A stretch of DNA of 54,696 nt from an uncultured Microbacterium sp. (GTDB taxonomy: Bacteria > Actinomycetota > Actinomycetes > Actinomycetales > Microbacteriaceae): contig CANNEP010000008.1 in NCBI GenBank assembly GCA_947503655.1, positions 1 to 54,696 of the forward strand. The letters are read 5' to 3'. Each line of letters opens with the position of its first letter. Positions within the stretch are counted from its first letter, which is position 1. The notes beneath the pieces are model-generated. The model saw only the letters and a program-made list of their open reading frames with translations, searched no databases and had not been told where the DNA came from. This document shows positions 42,180 through 54,696 of the stretch, piece by piece. The translations under genes were made by a program, and so were the position numbers.

Positions 42180-43868
42180 CTAGATCGTTTCGCGCAGAGC
42201 CAGGAGTTCGCGCGCGTGGGCGAGGGCCGCGTCGGAGTCAGTCATGCCGGAGAGCAAGCGTGCCATTTCGGCTTCGCGGTCGGTACCGTCGAGGGTGCGC
42301 ACGCTCGACGCGGTGACGCTGCCGTCGCTCTGCTTCACAACGCTGAGGTGGTTGTTGGCGAAGGCGGCAACCTGGGCCAGGTGAGTGACGGCGATGACCT
42401 GTGAGCTCTGGGCCAGGCGCGCAAGGCGACGGCCCACTTCAATGGCTGCTGCGCCACCGATGCCAGCGTCGACCTCGTCGAAGACGAAGGTCGGCACCGG
42501 GTCAGACGCGCTCATCACGACTTCGATCGCGAGCATGACGCGGCTCAGTTCACCACCCGATGCGCTCTTCGCGACGGGTCGCGGTGAGGCACCCGGGTGC
42601 GGAGCCAGGAGGATCGTGACTTCGTCGCGGCCGCTCGCGGTGGGTGCCGTCGGCGCGACCTGCACTTCGAGTCGCGCGTCGGGCAGTGCGAGTTCGCGGA
42701 GCTCTGCGGTGACGGCTGCACCGAGCCGGCCGGCGGCTTCGGTGCGCGCGGCGGTGAGGGCGGCAGCGCAGGCGTCGAGTTCTGCGGCCAGCGTTTCGCG
42801 TTCAGCTGTGAGCCGTTCGAGAGCGTCGGGGTCATCGTCGAGTTCGGCGAGGCGTGCGGAACCTGTGGCCAGCAGATCGATCGCCGCGGCGAGCGAGCCG
42901 TGGGCACGGATGAGCCCGCCAAGCACAGCGCGGCGTTCTTCCACGGTTGCGAGCTCGTGCGGCCCCGCTTCGTCCAGGTCAGCGAGGTAGCCGGAAAGCT
43001 CTTGCGCAATGTCTGTTGCCCGATAGCTCAACTCAGCCAATTGTTCCGCCAGCGCTGTGAGCGCCGGGTCTGCGGCACGCTCGAGGGAGCGCCGAGCCTC
43101 GGCGATCAGCGCGAGCACGTCGGCAGTGTCTTCTTCGCTGGAGAGCGCTTCGTGCGCGGTCGCCGCGGCGAGGCGCAAGTCTTCAGCGTTGGCGAGGCGC
43201 TCGGCGCGCTGCGCGAGTTCGTCGTCTTCGCCCGGCTGCGGGTCGGCCTGCTCAATGTCGGCGAGCACACCACGCAAGTGTGCGGCCTCGGCAATGCGGG
43301 CGTCACGGTGCTGGGTGATTTCAGCGATGCGCACATCGAGCGCCGTGAACCGCGTGTAGGCATCGCGGTAGGCGTCAGCGGCCTGTGCGATGGCCGGCCC
43401 ACCGAAGCGATCGAGCGCCTCGCGCTGTGCGGCGGCGGACCGCAGTCGCAACTGGTCAGACTGACCGTGCACGACGATGAGGTTGTCAGCGAGATCGCTC
43501 AGCACGCTTGCGGGGGCTTTCACGCCGCCGACGCTCGCGCGGCTGCGACCCTCCGCGGTGATGCTACGCGACAAATACAGCTCGCTCGTGGCATCGTCGA
43601 TGGTTTCGAGCTCGCCGCCCGCGTCAGCCACGCGCTCGGCGACGGCACCAGCCGAGGGAACCACCCACACGCCAGCAACGCTGGCTTGCGAAGCACCAGC
43701 ACGCACGGCGGAGAAGTCAGCGCGCTGGCCAAGGATCAACCCGAGCCCGGTCACAACCATGGTCTTACCGGCGCCGGTCTCACCCGTGATCGCGGTGAAA
43801 CCCGCACCCATCGGTAGCGTCGCCTCAGCGATAACGCCGAGATCGCGCAGGCGCATCTCTTCGATCAT
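42180..43868 (-). CDS. recN: DNA repair protein RecN
   Basis: The 562-residue SMC-like ATPase has Walker A TGETGAGKT (near residues 28-36). A long coiled-coil region rich in Ala, Glu and Leu follows, then the C-terminal signature SGGELSRVMLAIEVV and Walker B FVFDEVDAGIGG. RecN holds broken DNA ends during double-strand break repair and is usually SOS-induced. Here it ends an operon with nadK and tlyA, overlapping nadK by 4 bp, the conserved actinobacterial arrangement. No LexA-type box was identified directly upstream, as expected for an internal operon gene. Confidence 0.96.
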   Translation of the reverse strand: MIEEMRLRDLGVIAEATLPMGAGFTAITGETGAGKTMVVTGLGLILGQRADFSAVRAGASQASVAGVWVVPSAGAVAERVADAGGELETIDDATSELYLSRSITAEGRSRASVGGVKAPASVLSDLADNLIVVHGQSDQLRLRSAAAQREALDRFGGPAIAQAADAYRDAYTRFTALDVRIAEITQHRDARIAEAAHLRGVLADIEQADPQPGEDDELAQRAERLANAEDLRLAAATAHEALSSEEDTADVLALIAEARRSLERAADPALTALAEQLAELSYRATDIAQELSGYLADLDEAGPHELATVEERRAVLGGLIRAHGSLAAAIDLLATGSARLAELDDDPDALERLTAERETLAAELDACAAALTAARTEAAGRLGAAVTAELRELALPDARLEVQVAPTAPTASGRDEVTILLAPHPGASPRPVAKSASGGELSRVMLAIEVVMSASDPVPTFVFDEVDAGIGGAAAIEVGRRLARLAQSSQVIAVTHLAQVAAFANNHLSVVKQSDGSVTASSVRTLDGTDREAEMARLLSGMTDSDAALAHARELLALRETI

Positions 43869-44821
43869 GCCGTGGCGTCCTTGATGGTCGGAATCGCCGA
43901 CGTTGCCGGGTCAGCACCGCGCCACCCGTCAACCGGAAGCTGAAATTTGTTCACGAGGCGGTCGGTAAACAGTGCGGTGTGCAGGCGCGCCAGGCGCACC
44001 GGCTGCGCCGAACGCCGCACAATGACGCGAGCCCCCTGCGGCAAGTCGTGCGAACGACGGCCGTCACACCACAGCACACCCGTGCCCTGGTTCCGCTGCA
44101 GCACCTCGATGGTCACCGATGATGACGGATCGATGACGAGCGGACGAGCGAAGAGTGCGTGGGCAGAGAGCGGAACCACGCTGATGGCTTGCACCGTTGG
44201 CCAGATCACGGGGCCGCCGGCAGAAAAGTTGTAGGCGGTGGATCCGGTGGGCGTCGACAGTACGACGCCGTCGCAGCCGAAGCTCGACAGCGGACGCCGG
44301 TCGATCGCGATGACGACCTCGAGCATGCGCTCGCGCGATGCCTTTTCGACCGTGGCTTCGTTGAGCGCCCACGTTTCGTAAATCGTGTCGCCCTCGCGGT
44401 TTTTCACGCGAACGGAGAGCGCGAGGCGCTCCTCAACCGTGTACTCCCCCGCGATGACGCGGCGCACGGCTTCGTCCATGTCGTCGCGCTCACTTTCGGC
44501 GAGGAAGCCGACGTGACCCATGTTGATGCCGAGAATCGGCGCAGCGCGCCCCCGCACCAACTCTGCTGCGCGCAGGATGGTTCCGTCGCCACCCAGCACA
44601 ATTGCCAACTCGACGTCGTCAACCGCGACGTTTTCGCCCAGCACGAGGAAGTCATCGAGAATCGCCTGGTTGTCGGCGACCTCGCGGAGATCGCGCATGT
44701 CATCGGCGCTCAGCACGCAGCGGGCACCGGCGGCTTTTAGCGAGTGATAGATGCGTTCAGCTGCGGCCACGGTGTCGTCGCGATGGGCGTGGACGACAAC
44801 GAGGATATTGCGTTCGCTCAT
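43865..44821 (-). CDS. nadK: NAD kinase
   Basis: The 318-residue enzyme carries the GGDGT motif (residues 77-81), the ALNEATVEK segment and STPTGSTAYNFSAGGPVIWP, all diagnostic for ATP/polyphosphate NAD kinases. It makes NADP from NAD. It overlaps tlyA and recN by 4 bp each, so translation of the three is coupled. The C-terminus is extended by a few tens of residues relative to the shortest family members, as in other actinobacteria. Confidence 0.97.
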   Translation of the reverse strand: MSERNILVVVHAHRDDTVAAAERIYHSLKAAGARCVLSADDMRDLREVADNQAILDDFLVLGENVAVDDVELAIVLGGDGTILRAAELVRGRAAPILGINMGHVGFLAESERDDMDEAVRRVIAGEYTVEERLALSVRVKNREGDTIYETWALNEATVEKASRERMLEVVIAIDRRPLSSFGCDGVVLSTPTGSTAYNFSAGGPVIWPTVQAISVVPLSAHALFARPLVIDPSSSVTIEVLQRNQGTGVLWCDGRRSHDLPQGARVIVRRSAQPVRLARLHTALFTDRLVNKFQLPVDGWRGADPATSAIPTIKDATA

Positions 44822-45615
44822 GCGCGCTCCGTCATTCGTTGGATCTGGTCTCGATATTCTGTCGGGTTTTCGCCGCCCGTGTCAGAAAGATGCACAAGGT
44901 ACTCACTGTTGCCGTGCGTGCCGACGATCGGGCTGGGCATGAGTCCGTGCACACCAAAGCCGAGGTCCCATGCCGTCCACAGCACTTGTGCGACCGCGTC
45001 AGCGCGGATGGCGGCGTCGGTCACGAGACCACCCTTGACCGCAGTGCGGCCCACTTCGAACTGCGGTTTGATGAGCAGCACGATGTCGGCGCCGGGTGCT
45101 GCGGTGGCGGCGACGGCGGGGAGAACATGATCGAGAGAGATGAACGAGAGATCACCGGTAACGAGCGTCGGACGCTCGGTGATGCCGGTGGCGGCGGCGA
45201 GGTTTTCGGGCGTCATGTAGCGCACGTTGAAGCCCTCGACTGCGTGCACGCCAGGGTCTGCTGCGATTTGGGCGTCGAGCTGGTCGTGGCCCACGTCGAC
45301 GGCCATGACCGCGCTCGCGCCGCGTTCGCGGAGCACCTGGGTGAAACCGCCCGTGGAGGCCCCCATGTCAAGGGCCGTACGGCCGGTCGGATCGATCTGG
45401 AACGCATCGAGCGCGGCGATGAGTTTGTGGGCGGCGCGGCTCACATAGTGGTCAGCACCAGCGACGGCAATCTCGTCGGTGTCGGTCACCGCGTGCGACG
45501 CCTTTACGATGCCGCGGCCGTTGACGGTCACCAGGCCATCGGCAATGAGGCGGGCGGCGTGAGTGCGTGACCGGGCAAGGCCACGGTCGGCGAGTGCCGC
45601 GTCGAGGCGGGTCAT
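44818..45615 (-). CDS. tlyA: TlyA-family rRNA 2'-O-methyltransferase
   Basis: The 265-residue protein begins with an S4 RNA-binding domain (LDAALADRGLARSRTHAARL, then IADGLVTVNGR). It continues with a FtsJ-like methyltransferase whose SAM-binding motif is ALDMGASTGGFTQVLRERGA. TlyA of mycobacteria methylates C1409 of 16S and C1920 of 23S rRNA, which is needed for capreomycin sensitivity. It overlaps the preceding 55-residue gene by 4 bp and nadK by 4 bp. Confidence 0.95.
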   Translation of the reverse strand: MTRLDAALADRGLARSRTHAARLIADGLVTVNGRGIVKASHAVTDTDEIAVAGADHYVSRAAHKLIAALDAFQIDPTGRTALDMGASTGGFTQVLRERGASAVMAVDVGHDQLDAQIAADPGVHAVEGFNVRYMTPENLAAATGITERPTLVTGDLSFISLDHVLPAVAATAAPGADIVLLIKPQFEVGRTAVKGGLVTDAAIRADAVAQVLWTAWDLGFGVHGLMPSPIVGTHGNSEYLVHLSDTGGENPTEYRDQIQRMTERA

Positions 45616-45779
45616 TCGGCGGGCTCGCTGGCGCTACGGGTCACCGGGGCGTCAAGTCGCTTGGCGAGTTCGTCATGCAGCCCGGCGTATCCGGCTGCGC
45701 GCGATTCGAGCGGTTGCTCTTCAATCACGCGCACGCGGCTGACGAAACCGGCACTGGGGTCATTCGACGGGGTACTCAC
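45612..45779 (-). CDS. Small conserved-context protein upstream of tlyA
   Basis: A 55-codon frame starts with GTG at 45779 and ends in a TGA that overlaps the tlyA ATG (ATGA). The product has FVSRVRVIEEQPLESRAAGY followed by AGLHDELAKRLD, a hydrophilic and probably helical peptide. Four-base overlaps of the same kind link the next genes, and the GGAGG just upstream supports translation, although it is unusually close (one base) to the GTG. As I recall, similar short ORFs occur between the HAD phosphatase and tlyA genes of other actinobacteria. Its function is unknown. Confidence 0.72.
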   Translation of the reverse strand: MSTPSNDPSAGFVSRVRVIEEQPLESRAAGYAGLHDELAKRLDAPVTRSASEPAE

Positions 45780-45815
45780 GCCTCCAGACTACGCGGTCGG
45801 GGCGCGAGTGAACCT

Positions 45816-46853
45816 TTATCGACGAACGAGAAACGGGTCTTCGTACAGCTTCTCCGGGACGCGGAATCCGAAGATCTGTCGACCGGTCGCCCAAATCGCG
45901 TGTGCCGCGGCCCGAAGGAGGTCGATCTGGTCGCCCTCCGACAAGATACGAATGTCGGTTCCTTCGACGCGCACCGATGCGCCGCGCACCGACACGACGT
46001 CATCCTTCACCGTGGTGACCGGATACGGCTCGAAGAGGCCGCGCAGGTCAGGGAGGATGTAGGTCGGATGTGCGTGCGACGGGGCCGCGAGCACGTGCTT
46101 CGGGCGATCGATGCCGGTGAGTACCAAGACCGAGTCGATTCCTGCACTCTGTGCGCCGGCAATATCGGTGTCGAGACGGTCACCGATGAACAGCGCCTTC
46201 TTAGCCGCGAATCGGTCGACCGCGACGTCGAAGATCGGCTTTTCGGGCTTGCCTGCGACCGTGGCGAGACGCCCAACGGCCGTGTGCACAGCCGACACCA
46301 ACGTGCCATTGCCGGGCGCGGTTCCGCGTGCCTGCGGGATCGTCCAGTCGGTATTCGTGGCAATCCATGGAATGCCGCCCTCAGCCTCGGGCACCGCGAG
46401 AGCGTACGCTGCTTCGGCGAGCTGGCTCCAGTCGACGTTGGGGGCGAAGCCCTGCACGACGGCGTTAGGGTTATCGTCCGACGAACGCGTGACCGTGTAA
46501 CCGGCCTTTTCAAGTTCGACAACGAGACCTTCGCCACCGACCACGAGGATGGTGGAACCATCAGCAACCGTCGTGCGCAACAGGCGCACGGCTGCCTGGG
46601 GGCTCGTCACGATTTCATCGGGCGTGGTCTGCAGGCCGAGCTCGGTGAGGTGATCGGCGACGGTGACGTCGGTGCGGGCGGCGTTGTTGGTGATGTAGCC
46701 GATGCGTGTGGTTGCGCGGGCACGGTTCAGCGACTCGACAGCGTGCGGCAGGGCACCGGGGCCCGCGTAGACCACGCCATCAAGGTCGGCGAGAATCGTG
46801 TCGACGCCGTCGAGCGGCATCACGGCCGAGGCAGCGCGCGAAAACAGGCCCAT
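45816..46853 (-). CDS. HAD-IIA-family sugar-phosphate phosphatase
   Basis: The 345-residue protein has the HAD nucleophile motif TILADLDGVVYAGPGALPHA near residue 20, the IIA-type segment GYITNNAARTDVTVADHL, and FIGDRLDTDIAGAQSAGID near residue 218. This is the NagD/PNPase-like subgroup. Members dephosphorylate small phosphate esters, such as glycerol phosphate or phosphoglycolate; the exact substrate is not predictable. About 80 C-terminal residues extend past the usual end. Its ATG overlaps the stop of the repeat-rich protein gene by one base (TAATG). Confidence 0.9.
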   Translation of the reverse strand: MGLFSRAASAVMPLDGVDTILADLDGVVYAGPGALPHAVESLNRARATTRIGYITNNAARTDVTVADHLTELGLQTTPDEIVTSPQAAVRLLRTTVADGSTILVVGGEGLVVELEKAGYTVTRSSDDNPNAVVQGFAPNVDWSQLAEAAYALAVPEAEGGIPWIATNTDWTIPQARGTAPGNGTLVSAVHTAVGRLATVAGKPEKPIFDVAVDRFAAKKALFIGDRLDTDIAGAQSAGIDSVLVLTGIDRPKHVLAAPSHAHPTYILPDLRGLFEPYPVTTVKDDVVSVRGASVRVEGTDIRILSEGDQIDLLRAAAHAIWATGRQIFGFRVPEKLYEDPFLVRR

Positions 46854-49105
46854 TACTTCTCGGCCGCCTCGGCAGCCTCAGCCTCGGCAGCCTTCTTGGC
46901 CGCCTTCTTCGCTTTCTTCTTCGCCTTCTTTTCAGCCTTTTCCGCGTCAGTCTTTTCGGACTTCTTGTCCTTCTTGTCCTTGGACTTCTTCTTGTCCTTC
47001 TTCGACTTCTTGTCCTTCTTCGACTTCTTGTCCTTGTCGTCCTTGGACTTCTTCTTGTCCTTCGACTTCAGTGCCTCGTCATCGTCATCGTCGTCGTCGT
47101 CGTCGTCGTCGGACTCGTCGTCATCGTCGTCGTCAGACTCGTCGTCATCGTCGTCGTCATCGTCATGGGACGCGGCCGACTTAACGGAATCATCCGACTC
47201 GTCGGCGTTGTCAGTCTCAGCCTGGGCATCGCTCGCATCTACGTCGGCAGACTCAATGTCGTCGTTGCTCTGAACGTCGCCAGACTCAGTCTCGCCCGCG
47301 AGAGCTGCGGCTTCGGCGGCTTCGATCTCCTGGAACATGGCCTCTTCAGCCGCGTATGCGGCTTCCTGCGCTTCGTAGGCGGCGCGACGCTCCGCAGCTT
47401 CCAGCTCATGAGTGAGCTCGAAGTCTTCCGACTCGTCCACGACGATCATTTCGTCGGAGTCATCCGTTGCGGTTGCCTCGGCGGCGACTTCCGCACGACG
47501 GATCCACTCGGCTGCTTCTTCGGCGCGACCGAGATCCTCCAGAACTGCAGCGCGTGCTGCAAAGAGGCCCGCACTGTAGCTGAATGCCACATCGGGGTTG
47601 AGTTCGGGGATGTCGAGTTCTGCCAGTGCGCTCTCGAGCTGGCCGAGGTCAAGGCGGGCACCGGACATGGCGATCGCGAGTTCAACGCGGGTGGCCGCGT
47701 CGAGCTTCGAGCGGTCAACAGCGCGACCTTCTTCGAGAGCCTTCTCCGGACGACCAATGCCACGCTCGCTGTCAACGATCAGCGCGATCTGCTCGTCGCC
47801 GCCCGAAATGCGGCGGTAGGTGCGGAGCTCACGCAGAGCCAGCGCGAAGTCACCGGTCGCATAGGCGGTGATACCGACAGTTTCGCGAACGACACCAACA
47901 CGGCCGGCACGACGCGACGCCGCCATGGCGTGTGCGTGCGCGAGCTCGGGATCGGTGTCAATGTACATGGACGCGGCGGCAAGGTGACGCGCAACGGCGT
48001 CGCCGTTTTCAGCGGAAAGAGTCTTCAGCTCATTGCGAGCGGAACCGTGAAGATCGCGTGCGGTGATCTCATCGGGAAGTTCGGGGTCGCGCGGACGATC
48101 TGCGCGGACGTCCTGCGGCGGACGCGAAGCACGGCGGTCATCGCCACGGTCATCGCGGCGCTGGTATCCGCCCTCGCTGTTGCCCTGATAACCACCCTCA
48201 CGGCGCTGGTAGCCGCCTTCGCGGTTCTCACCATCGCGACGCTGGTAACCACCCTCGCGGCGGTCACCATCACGGCGCGGAGCGCCCCCATCGCGACGCT
48301 GGTAACCACCTTCACGGCGGTCGCCATCACGGCGCGGAGCGCCCCCATCGCGACGCTGGTAACCACCGTCACGACGGTCGCCATCACGGCGCGGAGCGCC
48401 CCCATCGCGACGCTGGTAACCACCGTCACGGTTACCCTGGTAACCACCCTCACGGCGCTGGTAGCCGCCTTCGCGGTTCTCACCATCGCGACGCTGGTAA
48501 CCACCTTCACGGTTGCCCTGATATCCGCCTTCGCGGCGCTGGTAGCCGCCGTCGCGGTTACCCTGGAAACCACCCTCACGGCGCTGGTAGCTGCCTTCGC
48601 GGTTCTCACCATCGCGACGCTGGTAACCACCTTCACGACGGTCGCCATCACGGCGCGGAGCGCCCCCATCGCGACGCTGGTAACCACCGTCACGGTTGCC
48701 CTGATATCCGCCTTCGCGACGCTGGTAACCACCCTCACGGTTACCCTGGTAACCACCTTCACGGCGGTCGCCCTCACGACGCGGAGCTGCACCGTCACGA
48801 CGCTGGTAACCACCCTCACGGTTACCCTGGTAACCACCTTCACGGCGGTCGCCATCACGACGCGGAGCTCCACCGTCACGACGCTGGTAACCACCGTCGC
48901 GGTTGCCCTGGTAACCACCTTCACGGCGGTCACCGTCACGACGCGGAGCTGCACCGTCACGGCGCTGGTAGCCGCCTTCGCGGCGGTCACCGTCTCGCTG
49001 CGGCCGGCGGTCGCGCGAGCTACCGCTGTTGTCGCGGTACTGCGGACGCGAGGAGTCGCGAGGCGCGCGCGATCCGCCTTCTCGGGGTTCTTGCGCTTCT
49101 GCCAT
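46853..49105 (-). CDS. Repeat-rich disordered/TPR-like protein encoded next to the rRNA operon
   Basis: The 750-residue protein has four parts. Residues about 41-315 contain some 24 repeats ending in GGYQ, joined as RREGGYQ, GNRDGGYQ, RRDGENREGGYQ or RRDGGAPRRDGDRREGGYQ. Residues about 340-540 are Ala/Glu/Leu-rich helical pairs resembling TPRs. Next comes an acidic region with long Asp runs, and the end is almost all Lys, Asp, Glu and Ala. The ATG at MAEAQEPRE has a GAGGAG site. It heads the HAD-tlyA-nadK-recN operon, directly behind the rRNA terminator. Arg/Tyr/Gly repeats with segregated charges suggest RNA binding or condensate formation (inference). No specific function is known. Confidence 0.82.
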   Translation of the reverse strand: MAEAQEPREGGSRAPRDSSRPQYRDNSGSSRDRRPQRDGDRREGGYQRRDGAAPRRDGDRREGGYQGNRDGGYQRRDGGAPRRDGDRREGGYQGNREGGYQRRDGAAPRREGDRREGGYQGNREGGYQRREGGYQGNRDGGYQRRDGGAPRRDGDRREGGYQRRDGENREGSYQRREGGFQGNRDGGYQRREGGYQGNREGGYQRRDGENREGGYQRREGGYQGNRDGGYQRRDGGAPRRDGDRRDGGYQRRDGGAPRRDGDRREGGYQRRDGGAPRRDGDRREGGYQRRDGENREGGYQRREGGYQGNSEGGYQRRDDRGDDRRASRPPQDVRADRPRDPELPDEITARDLHGSARNELKTLSAENGDAVARHLAAASMYIDTDPELAHAHAMAASRRAGRVGVVRETVGITAYATGDFALALRELRTYRRISGGDEQIALIVDSERGIGRPEKALEEGRAVDRSKLDAATRVELAIAMSGARLDLGQLESALAELDIPELNPDVAFSYSAGLFAARAAVLEDLGRAEEAAEWIRRAEVAAEATATDDSDEMIVVDESEDFELTHELEAAERRAAYEAQEAAYAAEEAMFQEIEAAEAAALAGETESGDVQSNDDIESADVDASDAQAETDNADESDDSVKSAASHDDDDDDDDESDDDDDDESDDDDDDDDDDDEALKSKDKKKSKDDKDKKSKKDKKSKKDKKKSKDKKDKKSEKTDAEKAEKKAKKKAKKAAKKAAEAEAAEAAEK
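47076..47165 (-). repeat. In-frame trinucleotide tract encoding Asp runs
   Basis: On the plus strand this is a run of TCG and TCA triplets, with the longest pure TCG run about 47090-47111, encoding Asp stretches broken by Glu-Ser pairs. Slippage would change the protein by whole residues without shifting the frame. The adjacent 46950-47070 is an AAG-rich tract on the coding strand encoding Lys. Confidence 0.85.
48161..48985 (-). repeat. Tandem degenerate coding repeats (GGYQ units)
   Basis: About 24 units of 21, 24, 36 or 57 bp in varied order encode peptides ending in GGYQ (once GSYQ, once GGFQ). Synonymous differences, such as GGTGGTTACCAG against GGCGGATATCAG, show that the peptide rather than the DNA is conserved. 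There are no constant-length spacers, so this is not a CRISPR array. Confidence 0.9.
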
Positions 49106-49139
49106 GACGATCTCCTCTGTCGAATTTGTCTGTAAATGC

Positions 49140-49171
49140 AAAATGGCCACCCAGCGTTGGGTGGCCATTTT
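49140..49171 (-). terminator. rRNA operon terminator
   Basis: A perfect 14-bp stem AAAATGGCCACCCA/TGGGTGGCCATTTT with a four-base loop lies 11 bases beyond the 5S gene and 34 bases before the repeat-rich protein gene. Any transcript from the rRNA promoters reaching that gene must read through it. Confidence 0.88.
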
Positions 49172-49182
49172 GACTAAAAGGA

Positions 49183-49301
49183 GTCCGGCGGTGTCCTACT
49201 CTCCCACAGGGTCCCCCCTGCAGTACCATCGGCGCTGAGAGGCTTAGCTTCTGGGTTCGGAATGTAACCAGGCGTTTCCCTCTCGCTATGGCCGCCGAAA
49301 C
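49183..49301 (-). rRNA. rrf: 5S ribosomal RNA
   Basis: About 119 bases on the minus strand, starting GTTTCGGCGGCCATAGCG and ending CACCGCCGGAC. The two ends pair as helix I, and the centre contains the conserved CCGAACCCAGAAGCTAAGCC. Ends are accurate to a few bases. Confidence 0.95.
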
Positions 49302-49415
49302 ACTATTGATGTTTCAAAAACCTAACGAACAAGATGTGTCTTGTTGTTGGGGTTCTCGACCGTACATCGAGAACCACTCAGTGGACGCGGAGCATCACTC
49401 ATGTTGAATGATTAT
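49302..49415 (-). other. 23S-5S spacer with the 3' half of the 23S processing stem
   Basis: The 114-bp spacer contains a segment at 49369-49396 whose transcript is complementary to 52613-52639 on the other side of 23S. The pair forms a long processing stem typical of RNase III sites. No gene is present. Confidence 0.75.
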
Positions 49416-54438
<5,023 letters not shown>

Positions 54439-54696
54439 AAACGATTGCATACACCCCAACCGGAATAGGCTGGAAATGCAGCGAGTTCAATCATGACCAA
54501 AGAGATAAATCATTGCTGACTATCCGTTGCCTAACCCCTAAAGGGCTAGGTCTTTGATCCAAAGGAATTCTCACCCAGCCGAAGCTAGACGAGGATAATT
54601 TGGCATTTGACAAGTGCACGCTGTTGAGTTCTCAAGGATCGGATGCTCCCCCACCAAACCATCACTGGCCTGCCAAAGGGCAACTTCTCTATCTTA
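54439..54696 (-). promoter_or_regulatory. rRNA operon leader, promoter at window edge
   Basis: The leader contains TTGAGAACTCAACAG (about 54621-54635 on the minus strand), the 16S processing-stem half at 54604-54612, and a TAAGAT hexamer at the window edge (54691-54696). That hexamer could be the -10 of the proximal rRNA promoter; its -35 would lie outside the window. No gene is present. Confidence 0.6.

Noticed and set aside
48161..48985. Possible CRISPR array because of many short direct repeats
   Set aside because: Unit lengths vary, there are no unique spacers, the repeats differ synonymously and lie in one protein frame.
46706..49135. An 809-codon open frame on the plus strand across the repeat-rich gene
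   Set aside because: It is antisense to the repeats and its product is a Val/Thr/Ala pattern created by the complementary repeat codons. It has no sensible start signal, and the minus-strand frame has a ribosome-binding site, operon overlaps and domain structure.

Overview
The window is a high-GC actinobacterial chromosome segment, most likely from the Microbacteriaceae and plausibly Microbacterium. The supporting signs are the secE-nusG-rplK-rplA and hadA-hadB-murB neighbourhoods, an NusG with a long acidic N-terminal extension, several apparently leaderless genes, a 16S-23S spacer without tRNA genes, and a gene set matching the riboflavin-catabolic cluster described from Microbacterium maritypicum. 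No prophage, insertion sequence or CRISPR array was seen.

Left end (1-4.5 kb): a divergent LysR regulator / LysE exporter pair, then on the minus strand tRNA-Trp, secE, nusG (with its own terminator) and rplK-rplA. At 4.8-9.4 kb a plus-strand pair encodes a divergent HSP90-family ATPase whose stop overlaps the start of a 929-residue TPR-like protein. At 9.6-19.3 kb lies a putrescine/GABA degradation cluster: putrescine oxidase, tandem Usp protein, APC permease, two succinate-semialdehyde-type dehydrogenases, GABA transaminase and a divergent PucR-type regulator. Together they can take putrescine to succinate.

Middle (19.4-37.9 kb): a divergent metallo-hydrolase/TetR pair sharing an operator; a frameshifted YqhA-family membrane protein gene; and a riboflavin-catabolism regulon (21.6-28.3 kb) with ribokinase, stand-alone riboflavin kinase, flavin reductase, PadR regulator, LLM-class flavin enzyme resembling riboflavin lyase, and a three-gene ABC importer. 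Both promoters of this regulon carry the same 16-bp palindrome. Next come an S4 RNA-binding protein, a RamB-type regulator divergent from malate synthase, a GntP permease/dehydrogenase/four-carbon acid-sugar kinase operon with a GntR regulator, and an aspartate-type aminotransferase.

Right end (37.9-54.7 kb): the operon hadA-hadB-murB plus a membrane-anchored HExxH protein; a TauE/SafE permease; a six-gene operon (repeat-rich disordered/TPR protein, HAD phosphatase, 55-residue small protein, tlyA, nadK, recN); and a complete minus-strand rRNA operon (16S, 23S, 5S) whose leader runs off the right edge.

Two signals stand out beyond gene content. The word TGGTTCCG is scattered through protein genes in both orientations far more often than base composition predicts, which is reminiscent of uptake or highly iterated sequences. 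The protein encoded next to the rRNA operon has about 24 GGYQ-type repeats followed by separate Asp and Lys blocks. Counts and coordinates of non-coding elements were made by hand from the sequence.
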